Positions 1 to 12,370 of a stretch of DNA of 64,000 nucleotides are shown one piece after another. A program made the position numbers and the translations under genes. Where the stretch lies: positions 2,976,001 to 3,040,000 of the forward strand of contig JANCRA010000032.1 in the NCBI GenBank assembly GCA_024362935.1. Direction: 5' to 3'. The first letter of the stretch is position 1; each line of letters starts with the position of its first letter. This DNA comes from Setophaga petechia. Its lineage: Eukaryota; Chordata; Aves; Passeriformes; Parulidae. A model generated the notes under the pieces. It did not search any database, was not told the origin of the DNA, and saw nothing but the letters and a program-made list of their open reading frames with translations.

Positions 1-670
1 GCCTGCTAAAAAAATCCTTTAAGATTCATCTGATAAAAGTAAAATGTCTGCAGTCTATCAGGTAAATTAAAAGAATCCAAACTTTAAAAACCAGAATTTT
101 AAAACTTTTCTCACTAATTTTGGGCCCTGATAGCATTTCTGAATATTTGAGATTCTCAGTGTACAGGAATGATGCCAGTTCATTTTTGGAAGTAATTTAT
201 TCAATTGATTGTTCTAACTGAAAATTACTGCACTTTGAGATCACATTAAAAAAAACCCCAAAAAACAGAAGGCACCTTGCAAGAGAGCAAATCATGACAG
301 CCAAGAATAGATAGCAGGACTGGTAAAAAAATAGACTGGGAAAATTCATTTGAAAATTTTTGCCCATCCATTATACATGCCTAATTGTAATTATTTGTGG
401 GAGAAAAAGAAAATCCCTAATTTCTGCTCCACACACCATTCTATGGAAGAAAAGTTGGTTTGTTGAATTGAAAGTTTTTCAGCAGGATGTAAGGATAGAA
501 ATACATACGAATATATATGCAGGGTATTCTGATACCAAAATGCTCTCTGCCCATTGGTTTTGATGCATGGAAATATGCTGGCCCTTGGGCCTTTTAGAGA
601 ACTGGGCAGTTTTCAACTGGGGCAAAGCCAGTGCTGTCCAGATGGGCACTGGTAATAGGAATAACAGTCT

Positions 671-730
671 GTTATCAGCTGATTTGCAATTAAATATAGG
701 TTGGTCATCTGACTTGCAATTAAATATAGG
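671..730. repeat. 30-bp tandem duplication, degenerate
   Basis: Two adjacent 30-bp units share the core ttgcaattaaatatagg and match at about 25 of 30 positions. Non-coding. Confidence 0.85.
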
Positions 731-1522
731 TTTGGCATGAAAACTCAAGCCAGGAAACTTCACAGAACTAAGATACTTTCAGGGATCAACATACCACAGA
801 CATACACATGTGCCAGAAACAGGATGTGATACATTTCCTTAAATATTGTGGGTGGATTCATCTGTACAACATAGACACCTATATCTTAGCTAGTCAACAA
901 GTTCCTTCTCCAGTCAGTGAACTACTCTTCTAGGGTGTGAAAAATTCCCTCTTGAAATAGACATATAAAATAGGCCAGATGAGTTGGGCCCTAAAAACGT
1001 CTTTTCCTTTCCACAGACTGTTAAGGGGAGGCTGAGGTGGTGAGCAGATGTAGGTATCTACAGGAGAAGTGTGCAGATTTAGGTGGGATGACTCCCACGC
1101 AGCATGTCTGTATATCTCAGATCTCTTCAAGGCTGCAAGTGCAACCAGAGGCATGAATGGCATGCATCCAAAAAGAAACTTGTCAAAATGTTATCCAGAA
1201 ACACTTTCTAGGATAAAGGGCTGTTAAACAATGCCAGTGTAATGGGGTCACTCTATGCTTGTTACTACAAAGAGGGACCTAAGGCATGGCTAATATGTGG
1301 TAAACTTGAAGTATGACACCACTTTCACTGAGAGATATGAGAGCCCATAACACAGCATGGACTTAACCCACCATCCCTGCAAGCTACTCTGCATATTGTA
1401 AATCCATGTACTAATTCACCCTTGTGGTAACTTGCTTGTGCTGCCCTGTTATCAAATACTTCAGTCAGGGCAATGCCCATACAAATGTGGTGCTTTGTCG
1501 TTATGTTTAAGGCACACACGGC

Positions 1523-1568
1523 AATGATGATGAAGAAGATGATGGTGATGATGATTATTATTATTATT
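1523..1568. repeat. GAT/ATT trinucleotide repeat
   Basis: An imperfect run of atgatg/aagaag units passes into five attatt-type units (attattattattattgg). Confidence 0.85.
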
Positions 1569-4500
1569 GGATTATATTGCTACTATTATCACTGCTGATA
1601 GTGCTTTAACAAATTAGAACTGGGCATTCCCATGTGTTAGGCACAGTACACATATACTTTAAGAGGTGGTTCTTGGCACAAGGAGTTTTCTGGAGGGAAG
1701 GGAGAGTGTAGTTTGCAGTCTTTGTCAATAATAGCCCCCAGGACAGCCAAAACCCATGAATCCTATTTGCAAAGGTAACTACAGCATCTACAGATGCTAG
1801 ATGGTCTAATGGTAAAATTGCAATATTAGATTCCAATATTTCGTCCTCCTTAAAAAGGAGGAAGAAACTATGGTTGTGAACAGTTACAACAGTGAAGTCT
1901 GTAAAGGCCATTGCATCTGGTATGTGGGGCTGGTGAGGCTCAGAAAGGGGCATCTTTCTCTTCTGGACTGGTTTCTGTTGGTGAGGCCAGTGATCCTTTG
2001 TCCCATGGGATAGCTTCTCTGCTTCCTGCCTGCCCATTCCCCACTCTTATCCTCCCTCAGAGCAGGAATTCGTGGTTGTCTAACCAAAGACATCTTTAGT
2101 AAAGGCCTGCAGGATAATTCAATGGAACAAAGAACAAATAAACCAAAATTTTAGCTTGGAAATGTAGCTTTTTCTATATACTTGGTACCCAATTTTTTTT
2201 CAACCACCTGAAAAAGGATAAGATGTCATTGTTTTCCAGATTCCTCATTTATGACATTAATTAAGGTCATTCCAAGAATTCATGACTTCAGCAAAGAAAC
2301 AGGGGATAGAAGTCTCAGTTCCTTGTTCATAATTTTAGGTTTGCAGTCACAAAGCTTTAACTACTCCCATTAATGTCTGAGGCACCTTAATTTGTCCACA
2401 TCACTGAAACCAGTCTGAATGTTGTCTCCTGTTCTAGCTCAGCCATTATTCTTAGTTTACTGCAGACATAAAGTGAAGACAGCTGAGCTAGTCACTACTG
2501 GCTCTAAATAGTCAATGGAAAGAAACAGACACTTTTAGGGTGCAATCCATCTAATCTACTTTATATGTATGCTTTACAATGAGCTGCTTTTTCACTCTAG
2601 GCAGCTGCATTTAGACACCTGAGGACAACTTGAAAATCTCAAAATGAGATGAGGAAAAAATTACAGAAGACATGAAATAGCACTTGAATTGTTATATAAC
2701 CTCAAGTGCAGAAGATACACTGTCCCAGAAATAAAATTCTTTGAGTGTGTGCATATAATGTTTCAGATTATAGGGGGTGGTGGGGGGGAATAATGAAGGC
2801 ATTATAATGGTTTGCAGATTTCTACATTAAGTTCCTCCCAACCTTTAAATATGGAGTTTCTGCCCAGCATTGTGCCGGTGTGCTCCAGTTCATTGAACCT
2901 GAAAACACCAGTTAGTGCTATATCAAAAACCAAGATGTATTTACTTTTTTTTTTTTGTCTTAGCCAAATAATTTTAAGACTAAATCTAGAATTGAGTCCA
3001 CCACTTAAACTTAGGTGGACATGGCCTCCCTTTAGGGAGCTTCCAAAGACCTGTCTCTTTCCATTTACTAGCTAAGAAACTGGCATATACTTTAGAAAGA
3101 TGGCTTCACTGGGTGCATAAATGTAAGTTAAAGCATTTATGCAAAGCTGAAGGGACTTCTAGTCAGAGACATCACTTGAGCATGTTTGAACTGGTTCCAT
3201 CAGTCATATGATAGCCCTGGGAAAGCATTTACGCTTGGGGAAACACAGGTATTCCACTTCCCTGGGACACCCATATCTGTGTGTGCTGTCTCCTAGATCC
3301 CATCAAGGGATGAAAATTGCCTATGAAAATCACTGCGGCCATCACATTTGTGAGTCATTTACATTTTTGTGTAGGCATGTTTCATACAGCATGTCCTAGA
3401 AGGCAAACCACACAAATATAATGCAAAGAGACAAGCAATCTGTTGGAGTGGGGCAGCTGTTTTGTGACAATGATCACTGACAGCTCAGGCTCTGTACAAA
3501 AGTAGATCTCGAGAGGATATGTATAAAATGCTTAAGAGAAAGCATTTCCTCCATGTTTCCATGACTTAGTTCTCTGCTGGACTTTATGAAATCCAAGACC
3601 TGTCTCAGTTAATTAGCTCTGTGCATTCTCTGAGGAATTTCTGCTCTTGGGCCCAAGCAGCATGGGTATCTGCCTAGATGGTGACCACTCCTCCCTTCCT
3701 GTGCTTCTCCTCCTTTCATCTCATATTTCCTTTCCCTTTCTTTCTTCTCTTTGCCCCTTTTCTTCCACCTTTTGAGATCCCACAGGGAGAGGAGAGACCA
3801 AGAATGAGATCTTTGCACTAATTCCAGCAGGGAATTAAGTAGACAGAGAACAAGGTCTTAACAGGTCAGATAAGAAAGCTCAGAATGGGAAATAAGACAT
3901 GGGGTACTGCAGGGACAGCAACAAGAGAGACTGGGAAGAAGAGAGAGATGTAGGAAGTGGACAAAGTAAGAGGAGAATTAGCTGGAAATGGGTCTGAAAG
4001 TGCTGTGAAGGAAAGAGACAAGATAAGTGTTAAACAAGGAACAAAAGTGACAGAACCCGAGAAAAATATATTAAGGATGTTTCTGTGAGTACTGCATTTT
4101 GCTCAATTGGAAATATGTCTCCAAATAACCAAGGAAAAAATGAGGAAAGGTTTGCTGTTTTTACAGCATAGTTTTTTTTTTTCAGAGTGAGAGAATAGGT
4201 GAGACATAGTTTTGAGGGGAGGATTCTTGTGATTGGATGGTTTATGTGGAGTAGAAAAATATACAGACTGTATTTCATGTGTATTTACAATCTTGCTGCT
4301 AGATTTTGGAATATTTTTACATACATTAATGTGTGTGATGTGGCTGTGGAGTTCATAGTTTAATTCTAAACGTGTGTATTGACCAAAACATGTAAAAATG
4401 TCAATTCTGGTAGAAAAGCAGAGCAGGGAAAGCAGCTTTGTTGTGTCTATTGAGCTTTCTGCAGAGGTGGAAGCAGAAGGTGTCACAGCACTGGCAGCTT

Positions 4501-5137
4501 AATTGTAGTTTGGCTAGGGCTTGTCTACATGTGGAAATTTTCAGTGCTACCTTTCCAGATGACTAGTTTAGGCTCAGTGTTTTGCACCATGAGTAATTCA
4601 GTTTAGTCCATTTTGGAGGTGAATTGAAAGAAATCACATAAAGGGAGCAGTAGCAGAAAATAATTCACTTAGTGAGTGAGGCAAGGGAAGTGCATGAGTG
4701 AACAACTGGTTTCTTTTAAAAATCTACCCTCAAACTGATTTTTAATAGCTTCCCTGCGTAAAGAGGCCTTTAGTTCCCTTGCAGTGCTGGGAGCCCACAT
4801 CAAGACTTACACACTAAGCAAGCCATTGCTATGGAGGCAGAATTGCATAAAACTTCAGGCAAGCTGTGAGCCTTGCAAGGTGCTCCATTCACCTCCAATT
4901 TGAGGAAAATGTAACAGGGTTATTTCTTTTTTCATTTTTGTTTCAAATGCTTTAATCTGCCCCAACATCCACCGCCACTTACATTTCACAGCATGCCAGG
5001 AGGAAGATCCTTGGGCCTTTCTGTCCCATTGTTTTTTCATGCATCTCCTCACAGCCTCCTTGTGTTGGTCTGGCTGGGAGAAGGTGTGAAGGTGTGTAGT
5101 AATGGAGTGCCACCCCAAATGATGGTGAAGCTCTTAC

Positions 5138-5303
5138 CTCTGGGCTGGAGTAGTGCGAGGCCTTGCTGCCGTCACTCTCGCTGGAGCTGCTTTCGCTCTC
5201 TGAGTCGGACTCTGAGCTGCTCTCGGATTCACTGGAGCTGCTGCTGCTCGAGCCCTTGCTGGAGAGTCCCGAGGCTCGGGCATTGGCCTGCGGCACCACC
5301 AGG
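5138..5303 (-). CDS. AFF3: AFF3 coding exon, 166 nt, serine/acid-rich transactivation region
   Basis: Reading the minus strand, the acceptor is ggctggcag behind a CT-rich tract. The exon then supplies the base C, which completes the serine begun by the microexon, and 55 codons starting LVVPQANARASGLSSKG. A run of seven serines and alternating Ser/Glu/Asp follows, and the exon ends KASHYSSPE at the donor CAGAG|gtaagag in phase 0. Human AFF3 reads AVVQQPNCRTSVPSSKG, then a Ser/Asp/Glu tract, then SKPPHFSSPE, so spacing and both ends match. The tract belongs to the pSER transactivation domain of AF4/FMR2 proteins and is probably disordered and phosphorylated. In human AFF3 the next residues are AEPASSNKWQLDKWL. 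No sequence encoding that is seen between 1 and 5137, so the next exon lies outside the window. AFF2 and AFF4 differ more at both flanks of the tract. A second possible acceptor lies 16 nt inside the exon. Confidence 0.96.
5288..5303 (-). other. Possible alternative 16-nt acceptor segment of the AFF3 serine-rich exon
   Basis: Sixteen bases inside the exon the minus strand reads gccgcag|GCC, a second AG that could serve as an acceptor. Used with the microexon skipped, it joins the upstream Gln codon directly to GCC AAT GCC (Ala-Asn-Ala) and keeps the AFF3 frame, deleting 19 codons in all (41 + 16 = 57 nt). Used with the microexon included, it shifts into another frame that stays open to the donor but is out of phase beyond it. 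The proximal AG has the better pyrimidine tract and matches the human protein, so it is the default. Alternative use is inference. Confidence 0.3.
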
Positions 5304-6127
5304 CTGCCAGCCCAACACACAGCCCATGGGGTGTGGGACAGGGAGGGAAGAGAAGAAAACAGGAACATAAACATGAAACCCCCACATATAAGAACTGTGC
5401 TGTTTTAGGGAGCATACTCTGTGAATGCCTGTGAGCTTGTCTCTGCTGCTAATAAATAGTGCAGCGACTTCAACGTTACATTGCTATAACTGGGGGGAAA
5501 AGATGTGGTTACTCTCATATCCATTTAAATCCATTGCCTTTGCCATCTTTTTCATCTGGGGAAGAGTCAGGTTTTCACTTCACCTTGTGTCTTTTCCCAT
5601 TCCACAGATATTTTAGGATATATTAAAAATACTAAGTGTTAAAAAAGCAGTATAGAAAGCAGTTTTATGCTGTCTAATGAACACTCAGCCCAGAGGTGAA
5701 AGCAGGAGACCAAAAAGGTGAACAATTAAGAAACAGAGTTGAACCCCACACTACCAGTCATACGCAGTAATAGCAATAACCATAAAAATAACAATAATGA
5801 TACATCTTCACTGGAGCTTCCATCTTCCATTTTCCACACTTCTTTACGTGCCCAAAAATGATGTGGTTACCTGTATATACTATCTTGATATTGACAATTC
5901 AAGATCTAAGACTCAGTCTGCAAAAACTTGAAGAGCTCAGGCTTGTGTTTTGGCATGTCAGCAATGCTGCGCTGTCAGCAGAGCTACTTGCCTTCTTTAA
6001 AATTATGTTTGCATGCAAGTGTTTGTATTATCAAGCCTGACAGCAGAAGAAATGTGTATTTTCCTGAAATAGTTGACCATGCATATTAAAAATATCACAG
6101 TCATAAAGACTTGAGTGTGAAATATCA

Positions 6128-7095
6128 TATTAAGTCATCCAGCTTATTCCCTAGGCAATGCAATATTGCTCCCTATAGCAGGGTGCATTTTCTAGTGAGT
6201 TGTCCAATTTGATTTTAAATGACTTGAATGCAGCTTTTACTTTTACCCCTGGGAAACTTCTCTGCAAACTAACCCAAATTCCACTGTCAGAAATTTCTTC
6301 CTACATTCAACCAGAAGTTGCCCTTTTAGAATTTATAGTTGTTACTTATTATTTCATCGTATTACTAATAGTTACTATGATAAATTATCCTACTCCCTTT
6401 TTGCTCTCACATTTTTTCAGATTGTTTTCCTGTCCTTCTTCAGTCATCTTTCAGACAAGGCCTTACACATTTACTTCTTCTGATCTTTCTTCATAAGTCA
6501 TTATCTCCAGGGATATGGGATCATTTTTATGGCTCTTTTCTGAACTCATTCCAATTTGTCTATATCTCTCTGATAACAGGGTGCCCGAAACAGAGTGCAG
6601 CATTATAGATGGCTTCTCACTACAGCCCTGCAGTGAAGGGCTATTACCTTCCTGCTTCTTGATGCGTTGCTTCTGTAAACATATATCCGAGCTGTGAGGG
6701 AATGTATAGTCCATTAACATCCCTACCTCTCTCTCTCAACACTGCTTTCTTCAGAATTCCTCTACTGATAGCTACGTGATTATTTGCTACAGAGAGATTT
6801 GCTTGCTTTTTTCCTTCATACCAGATCTCATTTTCCTCTTTTACCTTGCAAGCTTCTAGCTCCTTTTGATTTATTTTGCTGCCCTCAGAGGTGTCTGCAG
6901 CAACTTCTAATTTAGTATCAAATGCAAACTTAATTAAATGGTTATTCACTTCCTTTTCCAGATCATTAATGAGGCTGTTAAATAAACCCCACATGAAACA
7001 CACTGGTACCCTGATAACCATCTCTTCCCAATTCCATTCACCGGTGTTTATCATTACCCTTGTTTATGCTCCATCAGTCCAATATTGTGGATAAT
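6128..7095 (-). mobile_element. Ancient CR1/L3-like LINE fragment (3' portion)
   Basis: The plus strand shows, in order, the reverse complement of an old CR1/L3 3' region. The motifs are a gtcatccagctt-type tail, a low-identity block about bringing the failed span to 'ttcttcctacattcaacc', the 'ttttatggctcttttctg' and 'gtgcccgaaacagagtgcag' motifs, and near 6957-7010 the 'ttccagatcattaatgag' / 'aaataaacc' block typical of CR1 ORF2 DNA just before the 3' UTR. The element therefore lies on the minus strand with its 3' end near 6.13 kb. It is heavily diverged, carries many stops and is inactive. It lies about 0.8 kb upstream of the serine-rich exon in transcription order, in the same orientation as AFF3. 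The boundaries are approximate. Confidence 0.75.
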
Positions 7096-9984
7096 GCAAT
7101 ATGATCTTGGAGAAGCATTTTGTGAGAAATAATATCTAATAATTAATTACAGTTCTGCTATGCTGCACCTAATGAATTGTCTTTACACGGTAATGGTGTT
7201 TTTCATTATGGAAAACTGATACCTGACACCTTGCATAAGCCACATACAACAGGCAATTCCTGAGGCTTTGACAAGGGGCTGGGCCATCAGAGAGGTAGTT
7301 TCATCTTCACAATTCCCCATGGCTGCACAATTTCTGGCCCTCTACCTGCCTCCCCTAACATATGCCAGGCTTTTCCCTCTAGACCACCTGTCTTGCACAA
7401 ACCAGTACTCCCAACACATTGCCTTTACTTGCAGCATCCCTGCTGCCTTTTGCTAGGAAGTGGCACAGCTGCCTGTGCCTTTCTTGTTCCAGAGAGTTTG
7501 TGCTTGCCTGGGGAATCCTGACGCTGTTGGAGAGCTTTCTGCACCCTTCAAAGCACAGTGGGGCCAGGTAGTGGGAAAAAATCTCAGCTGTGATCTCACC
7601 TTACTAATTAAAAGCAAGTAAAATAAACAGGAGAGAGAGGAGCTGACATCCATTTATATTTTTGGTCTTTATTCCCATCCTTGTAACTACTACTGGGCAG
7701 TAGAGAGAGGTGGCAGTAAAAGCTGATGCCCTGTCAGGATGGCTTGGTGCTGCATGCATGGTCACAGTCTGCCAACTCCTGGGGGGCAGGTCTGTCTTCA
7801 TGCACAGGCATTAAATGTACCAGTTACAAGGAGTGCCTTTAAAAACTTGGTTTTTGTCTAGCCATGTAGGTGCAGTAAAGACAAGATTTTCAGGCAGCCA
7901 TTTGTCTAACTTCATTAAGGCACAGAGGTGACAGAGACAGCTGGGAAGCTTGTAAAAATTTTTCCTTCTTGGAGAAGGAAAATGGATATTTTGCAAACAG
8001 TTTCAGGACAATGCAGCTTTCCTGACTTGTACAGGTTGCCCAGTGAACTCTAGATTTACATTCCTCACTTATATTAACAGATTGCAGTTAATTCCTTGCT
8101 AATAAAATAGTGAGAGCTATATACAAGCCATTATGCTATGTGGTTTTGATTTTTTTAACTTAAGAAAATGTGGAAAAACCATGAAAAGTTAACTGCCTTC
8201 TCAGACAGCATAGCTTAGGGAATGCCTTTGACCGTGTCTGACTCTGATGGATTTCCAGTCCTTTCCACAACAGCATTGTGACTGAAAAGTTCTTGAGCAT
8301 CACAAAACATCTGCACATTTATGTCCTGCCCTTAGTGACTGTGGTTTTAATTTTTAAACCATCATTTTTATTTGTCATTGACTGAAATATTCAGAAATTG
8401 CTGTATAGGGGATGAGGGGGGAAAAACCCATGGTAATATTTCTTTTCTGTTGTGACATGAAATGTTTTTCTAGGCTGCTGAATAGAAATTGTTACTACAG
8501 CCCTAGATATAAAATATAACTGTTGGATTCTTCACAAACATCTGGAAATCTATGTTTGCTGTTCTAATGGTAGCCATATAGTACAAAAATTAAACCTTAC
8601 AATATTTTCCCATTTATGCTGATACTGCTGAAGTCTCCTGTCCCCCTTTTACTTGTTCAGTTTTGAAATATAGCATATTCTTATAAGGATCCTCATTATG
8701 TTATAGTGACCAGGGTAATTACAGTTACATCTGTCTTCATGCATTCTTATTAAAAAACATTCTTTTTTAAAATTGGTAACTTTTATTTTGAACTGCTCTT
8801 TCTGAAGGATGTAAGCAAGATCATGCAGTTAGACTGATCTACATTTTAATGACTGTGGTATGTAACATTTGAGCATATTTTGCTACTGGTTTATGCCCTA
8901 GAATTAATTACCACATCATAGAATTTCTATTTTTATTTTAAGGAATTAAACGACAATTGAGTGAGACCCACTTTTCTTTAGAGCTCTTAATCATAACTTG
9001 GACTCTCTGACTTAAGAGAGAGAGTAAATACCTTGTAAATTTGCCAGAAGTTCAGCAATAAGATCATTTAAAAACCAAAACACTATCTGAAGTTTCTGAT
9101 CAGATATCTCCAATTACCCTGGCTACAGGGGCACCTAATTTCCATGCAAGTCTCCAACAACCTGTTTTCCTGCACTGTCTAGTGGACAACTGACATTCTT
9201 AAAAGAACTGCTAGATTCCTTGTAGCCTCAATTTTTCTCATATATGCTGGTTCAGAAATCTGGTGTTTTGAGGAGAGTAATACTTTCCCACTCAAACTAA
9301 CTTGTGATCCAAGTTGAGAGGTGGAGCCATCTCAATCCCTGGACAAGGCCTAGAGGTTATTTGTGTGGGACCAGTTGTTAGCCCCATCAGGCTGCATGGT
9401 CATGGCCAGCCTTTGAATGGCACCAAGGTGGTTTGAACAGTAATGTAGGAAGGTGCTAGAGCTGGCTATTCAGTGAGTGGAGTCAGATTCCCAAATGAGA
9501 TTGCTTTGGTGGCCCTCAGGAGACCTCTTCAGGTTAATCATGCTGCATCTGAGTCCCACTCTATGCTTCACATTAAGCTTCTGCTTACAATTGCACTCCT
9601 TCCCATGATAATAAACCATGGCACTCAGCACTGGCCACAGGAATTTCCCAGGCTAGGCATATGCTGCATTGCAGGAATTCAGGCTCAAAGACATGCAGCA
9701 TGGATAAAGATACAAGTAAAACTGATGCAGTTCTTTACCAAATTGCAAGTATTCAGTGACAATATAAAGAAAAAAATCCCTCTGATACTGAAGAATTTGC
9801 CATCCCAGTTCTTCACTGTGTTACAATATGAAGGCACTTTATACCTACTTTACACAGGCATGAATGATTATCAAGAATGCAATGCAAGGGAGAATCAGGC
9901 CTTGGAGAAATGACTCAGCCAAAGGAACATATCAGTGAGCCTCTCAAATACTTTTCCAGCCACCACAAAGGCTATGCAAATGCT

Positions 9985-10500
9985 CATAGAATCATTAAGG
10001 TTGGAAAAGACCTCCAAGATCATCAAGCACAACTCTTGACCAAATACCACCAGGCCCACTCAACCATTTTACAAAGTGCCATGTCTATTCATTTTTTGAA
10101 CACTTTAGGTATGGTGACTCTACTATTTCCCTTTACCACTCTTTCAGTGAAGAATTTTTTCCTAATACCCAACCTGAACATCTCTTGGCCCAACTTGAGA
10201 CCATTTCCTCTTGTTCTTCCTTGGTTGCATGGAAGACAAGGCTGACACCCACCTCACCACAACCTCCTTTAAGGTAGTTGTAGAGAGCAATAAGGTCTAC
10301 CCTGAGCCTTCTTTTCTTCAGAGTAAACAAGTCCAGTTTCCTCAGCTGCTCTTCGTGGGGCTCATGTCCCAGAACTTTCATAAGCATTGTTGCCCTTTAC
10401 TGGATACTCTCCTGCACCTCAATGTTCTTCTTGTAGTGAGATGGCCAAAACTAAATACAGTACTTGAGGTGTGGCCTCAGCAGTGCTGAGCAGGGGGAAA
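9985..10500 (-). mobile_element. CR1 LINE 3' end, truncated
   Basis: The left end is the textbook avian CR1 terminus in reverse complement (catagaatcattaaggttgg), followed by 'aaaagacctccaagatcat', 'ctttcagtgaagaatttt' and 'cctaatacccaacctgaa', then the 'ccatttcctcttgttc' and 'gatggccaaaactaaat' blocks. The element is on the minus strand, in AFF3 orientation, with its 3' end at 9985 and a 5' truncation near 10500 where similarity stops. No intact reverse transcriptase frame is present. Divergence is moderate, so it is younger than the 6-7 kb copy. Confidence 0.92.
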
Positions 10501-11780
10501 ATGGATCGTATTTTAGAGTCCAGTTGGTCTGTGTAATTTCACTTTGCAAGAATTGTATCCAAAGCTTTCTTACCAAAAAGGTCACTAACACTATCAGACA
10601 TTGTCTGCTGTATTTTTTTTTTTTTTGTGTCTGGAGATAGGACACTATTTATTCGGTGTCATCTGCACAGCTGTGATCATCTAAACTATTTTTCTTCTAA
10701 ATCTCATTCTGGTGTGCAACTACTAAATGGCTGTGACTTCCCAGAGGAGAGATAAATGCAATAACTAGTGAGAAGAGCTTATTTGAATAAACAAGAGACA
10801 TTTTTAGGGATCACATTGTCAGCATTGAGAGCTAAGCGTGGAAAAGGTGATCCAAATTCATATATCACAAACATTTGAGAAAATTCTAAGAAAGGCTGTA
10901 TGAATACTTAGAGTATTTGGGATACCCAGAAAAAAGTCTATCACTGTCTAGAAATCAAGGGCAATTGTGGGAAAACAATACTTTGAAACAGACACCAGCC
11001 CCCTAGCTGGTATAAACTTTCACAGCTCCATTGACTCAATTAGGCTATAGTGATTTAAATCCAACAGTAAATCTGACCAAGACTCTGAAACAGTATTTCA
11101 AATTCAACAATGAAAACATATTCCATGGTTTAAAGGAGCTCTATTGGCAGAGCCTCTATTTTGATTTCAGATTAAAGTATCTGAAACACCACTTCCTTCT
11201 CCCCTCAGAGCCAACCTACTACCCATCGAAGGTCTTTTATGGAAAACTCTTTATCCCTTTATTGCAAGAAGCAAATTCCACATGGTGCTTCCTCAAAGCA
11301 CAGACTGAGAACATTCTGCCAAGATCTGTATAAATATCTCCGCTGCCTGGCACTGAAGATATTGCATGTCTCTCATGCACACAGTAGGGAATTCCTGTCT
11401 CAATAATTGTGAATGGATCACAGAAGCCATGAAAATGCCCACTTCTTGCTGCTGGCCCTGGGTATTTTTCAAATTCTCTTCCATCAAAGACCTCTGAAGC
11501 ATGGGAATTGTAAGGACTTGAAGATCAGGCCATCCCAATATTGTAACAGAACATATGGGGATATCTTCTGAGGCAAATGTAGAATGCCAAGAAATAGCAC
11601 CATAAGGACAGCCCACAGAATGAAGGTGGACCTCATCCATTTGTTTCAGGACAAAATCATGCTGAGAAAAGGGAAATGATACCATAAACTCTAGATCATA
11701 CACAGACGACAGCCAGATACCACCATGGCTTCAAATACCAGTACAAAAGTCTCTGTGTACTTAACATTCAAAGATAAGTA

Positions 11781-11839
11781 CCATCACAAGGCTTGGGTTG
11801 GAAGGCACCTTAAAGATCATCCAGTTCCAGCTCCCCTGA
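11781..11839 (-). mobile_element. Short CR1 LINE 3'-end fragment
   Basis: The phrases 'ggcttgggttggaaggcac' and 'cttaaagatcatccagttc' match the reverse complement of the CR1 3' terminus found across birds. Similarity fades after 'ccagctcccctgatctt', so only about 60 bp can be claimed. It is 5'-truncated and non-coding. Confidence 0.7.
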
Positions 11840-12333
11840 TCTTCAGAATCCATTCTAACCCAAGCCTTTCCATGCCTGTATGCTTCTGTGACAGAAAGGC
11901 TCTGCTCTAGTTTTAGGTCTGTTCCATTGTATCTGAATGACCAAATCAAACAACCCTTCCAGGGCTCCAGCCACCATCCCAAACATGGGTGTGACTGAAC
12001 TGCCCACCATCAGTGTGTTAGGAGATGTCTTTCATTATTCTTTAAAAAGCCCTTGGATGTTCTTTTTCTGAAGTCAGTATGGAAGTGACACAAATTTATG
12101 GTTTTGTGCCTTTGCTAACTATAAGCATTAAAACAATTAAATGTCTGAATTCTTTCCAGTTACCAATTCCAAAAACCTATCGTTCACTAACAGGAGAAGA
12201 CAGTGAGCCCTGCCACAGCTTGCTGTTTCAGCCTGAACACAAAAAAATGAGGCTCAACACTTTCCTTTCTCCCTTTCTCCAGGTAAACGGTTTCCCAGGA
12301 GTCTGTTAATATCTTTAGGAAACAGAGAAATGT

Positions 12334-12370
12334 TTTCATACCTCATTCCTGTAATGGATGAGGTATGAAA
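12334..12370. repeat. Perfect 13-bp inverted repeat (hairpin)
   Basis: TTTCATACCTCAT (12334-12346) is mirrored by ATGAGGTATGAAA (12358-12370) around an 11-base spacer. All 13 pairs are Watson-Crick. Confidence 0.9.

Larger units (their letters stand above)
1..5137 (-). other. AFF3: AFF3 intron, partial (downstream of the serine-rich exon)
   Basis: The intron begins with the donor at 5137 and runs off the left edge. It is AT-rich single-copy-looking sequence. It contains a degenerate 30-bp duplication at 671-730 and a GAT/ATT trinucleotide tract near 1523-1568. I see no CR1 or LTR signature and no exon-like segment encoding the expected NKWQLDKWL region. Short open frames here show no recognisable domain. 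Confidence 0.85.

Noticed and set aside
4961..4990. Plus-strand ccgccacttacatttcac, considered for the NKWQLDKWL exon on minus.
   Set aside because: The reverse-complement translation does not give the motif, so the next AFF3 exon is taken to lie outside the window.
4979..5374. The whole 131-codon minus frame as a small intronless gene.
   Set aside because: Only 5138-5303 matches AFF3, and perfect splice sites flank that segment. The rest is intron read-through.
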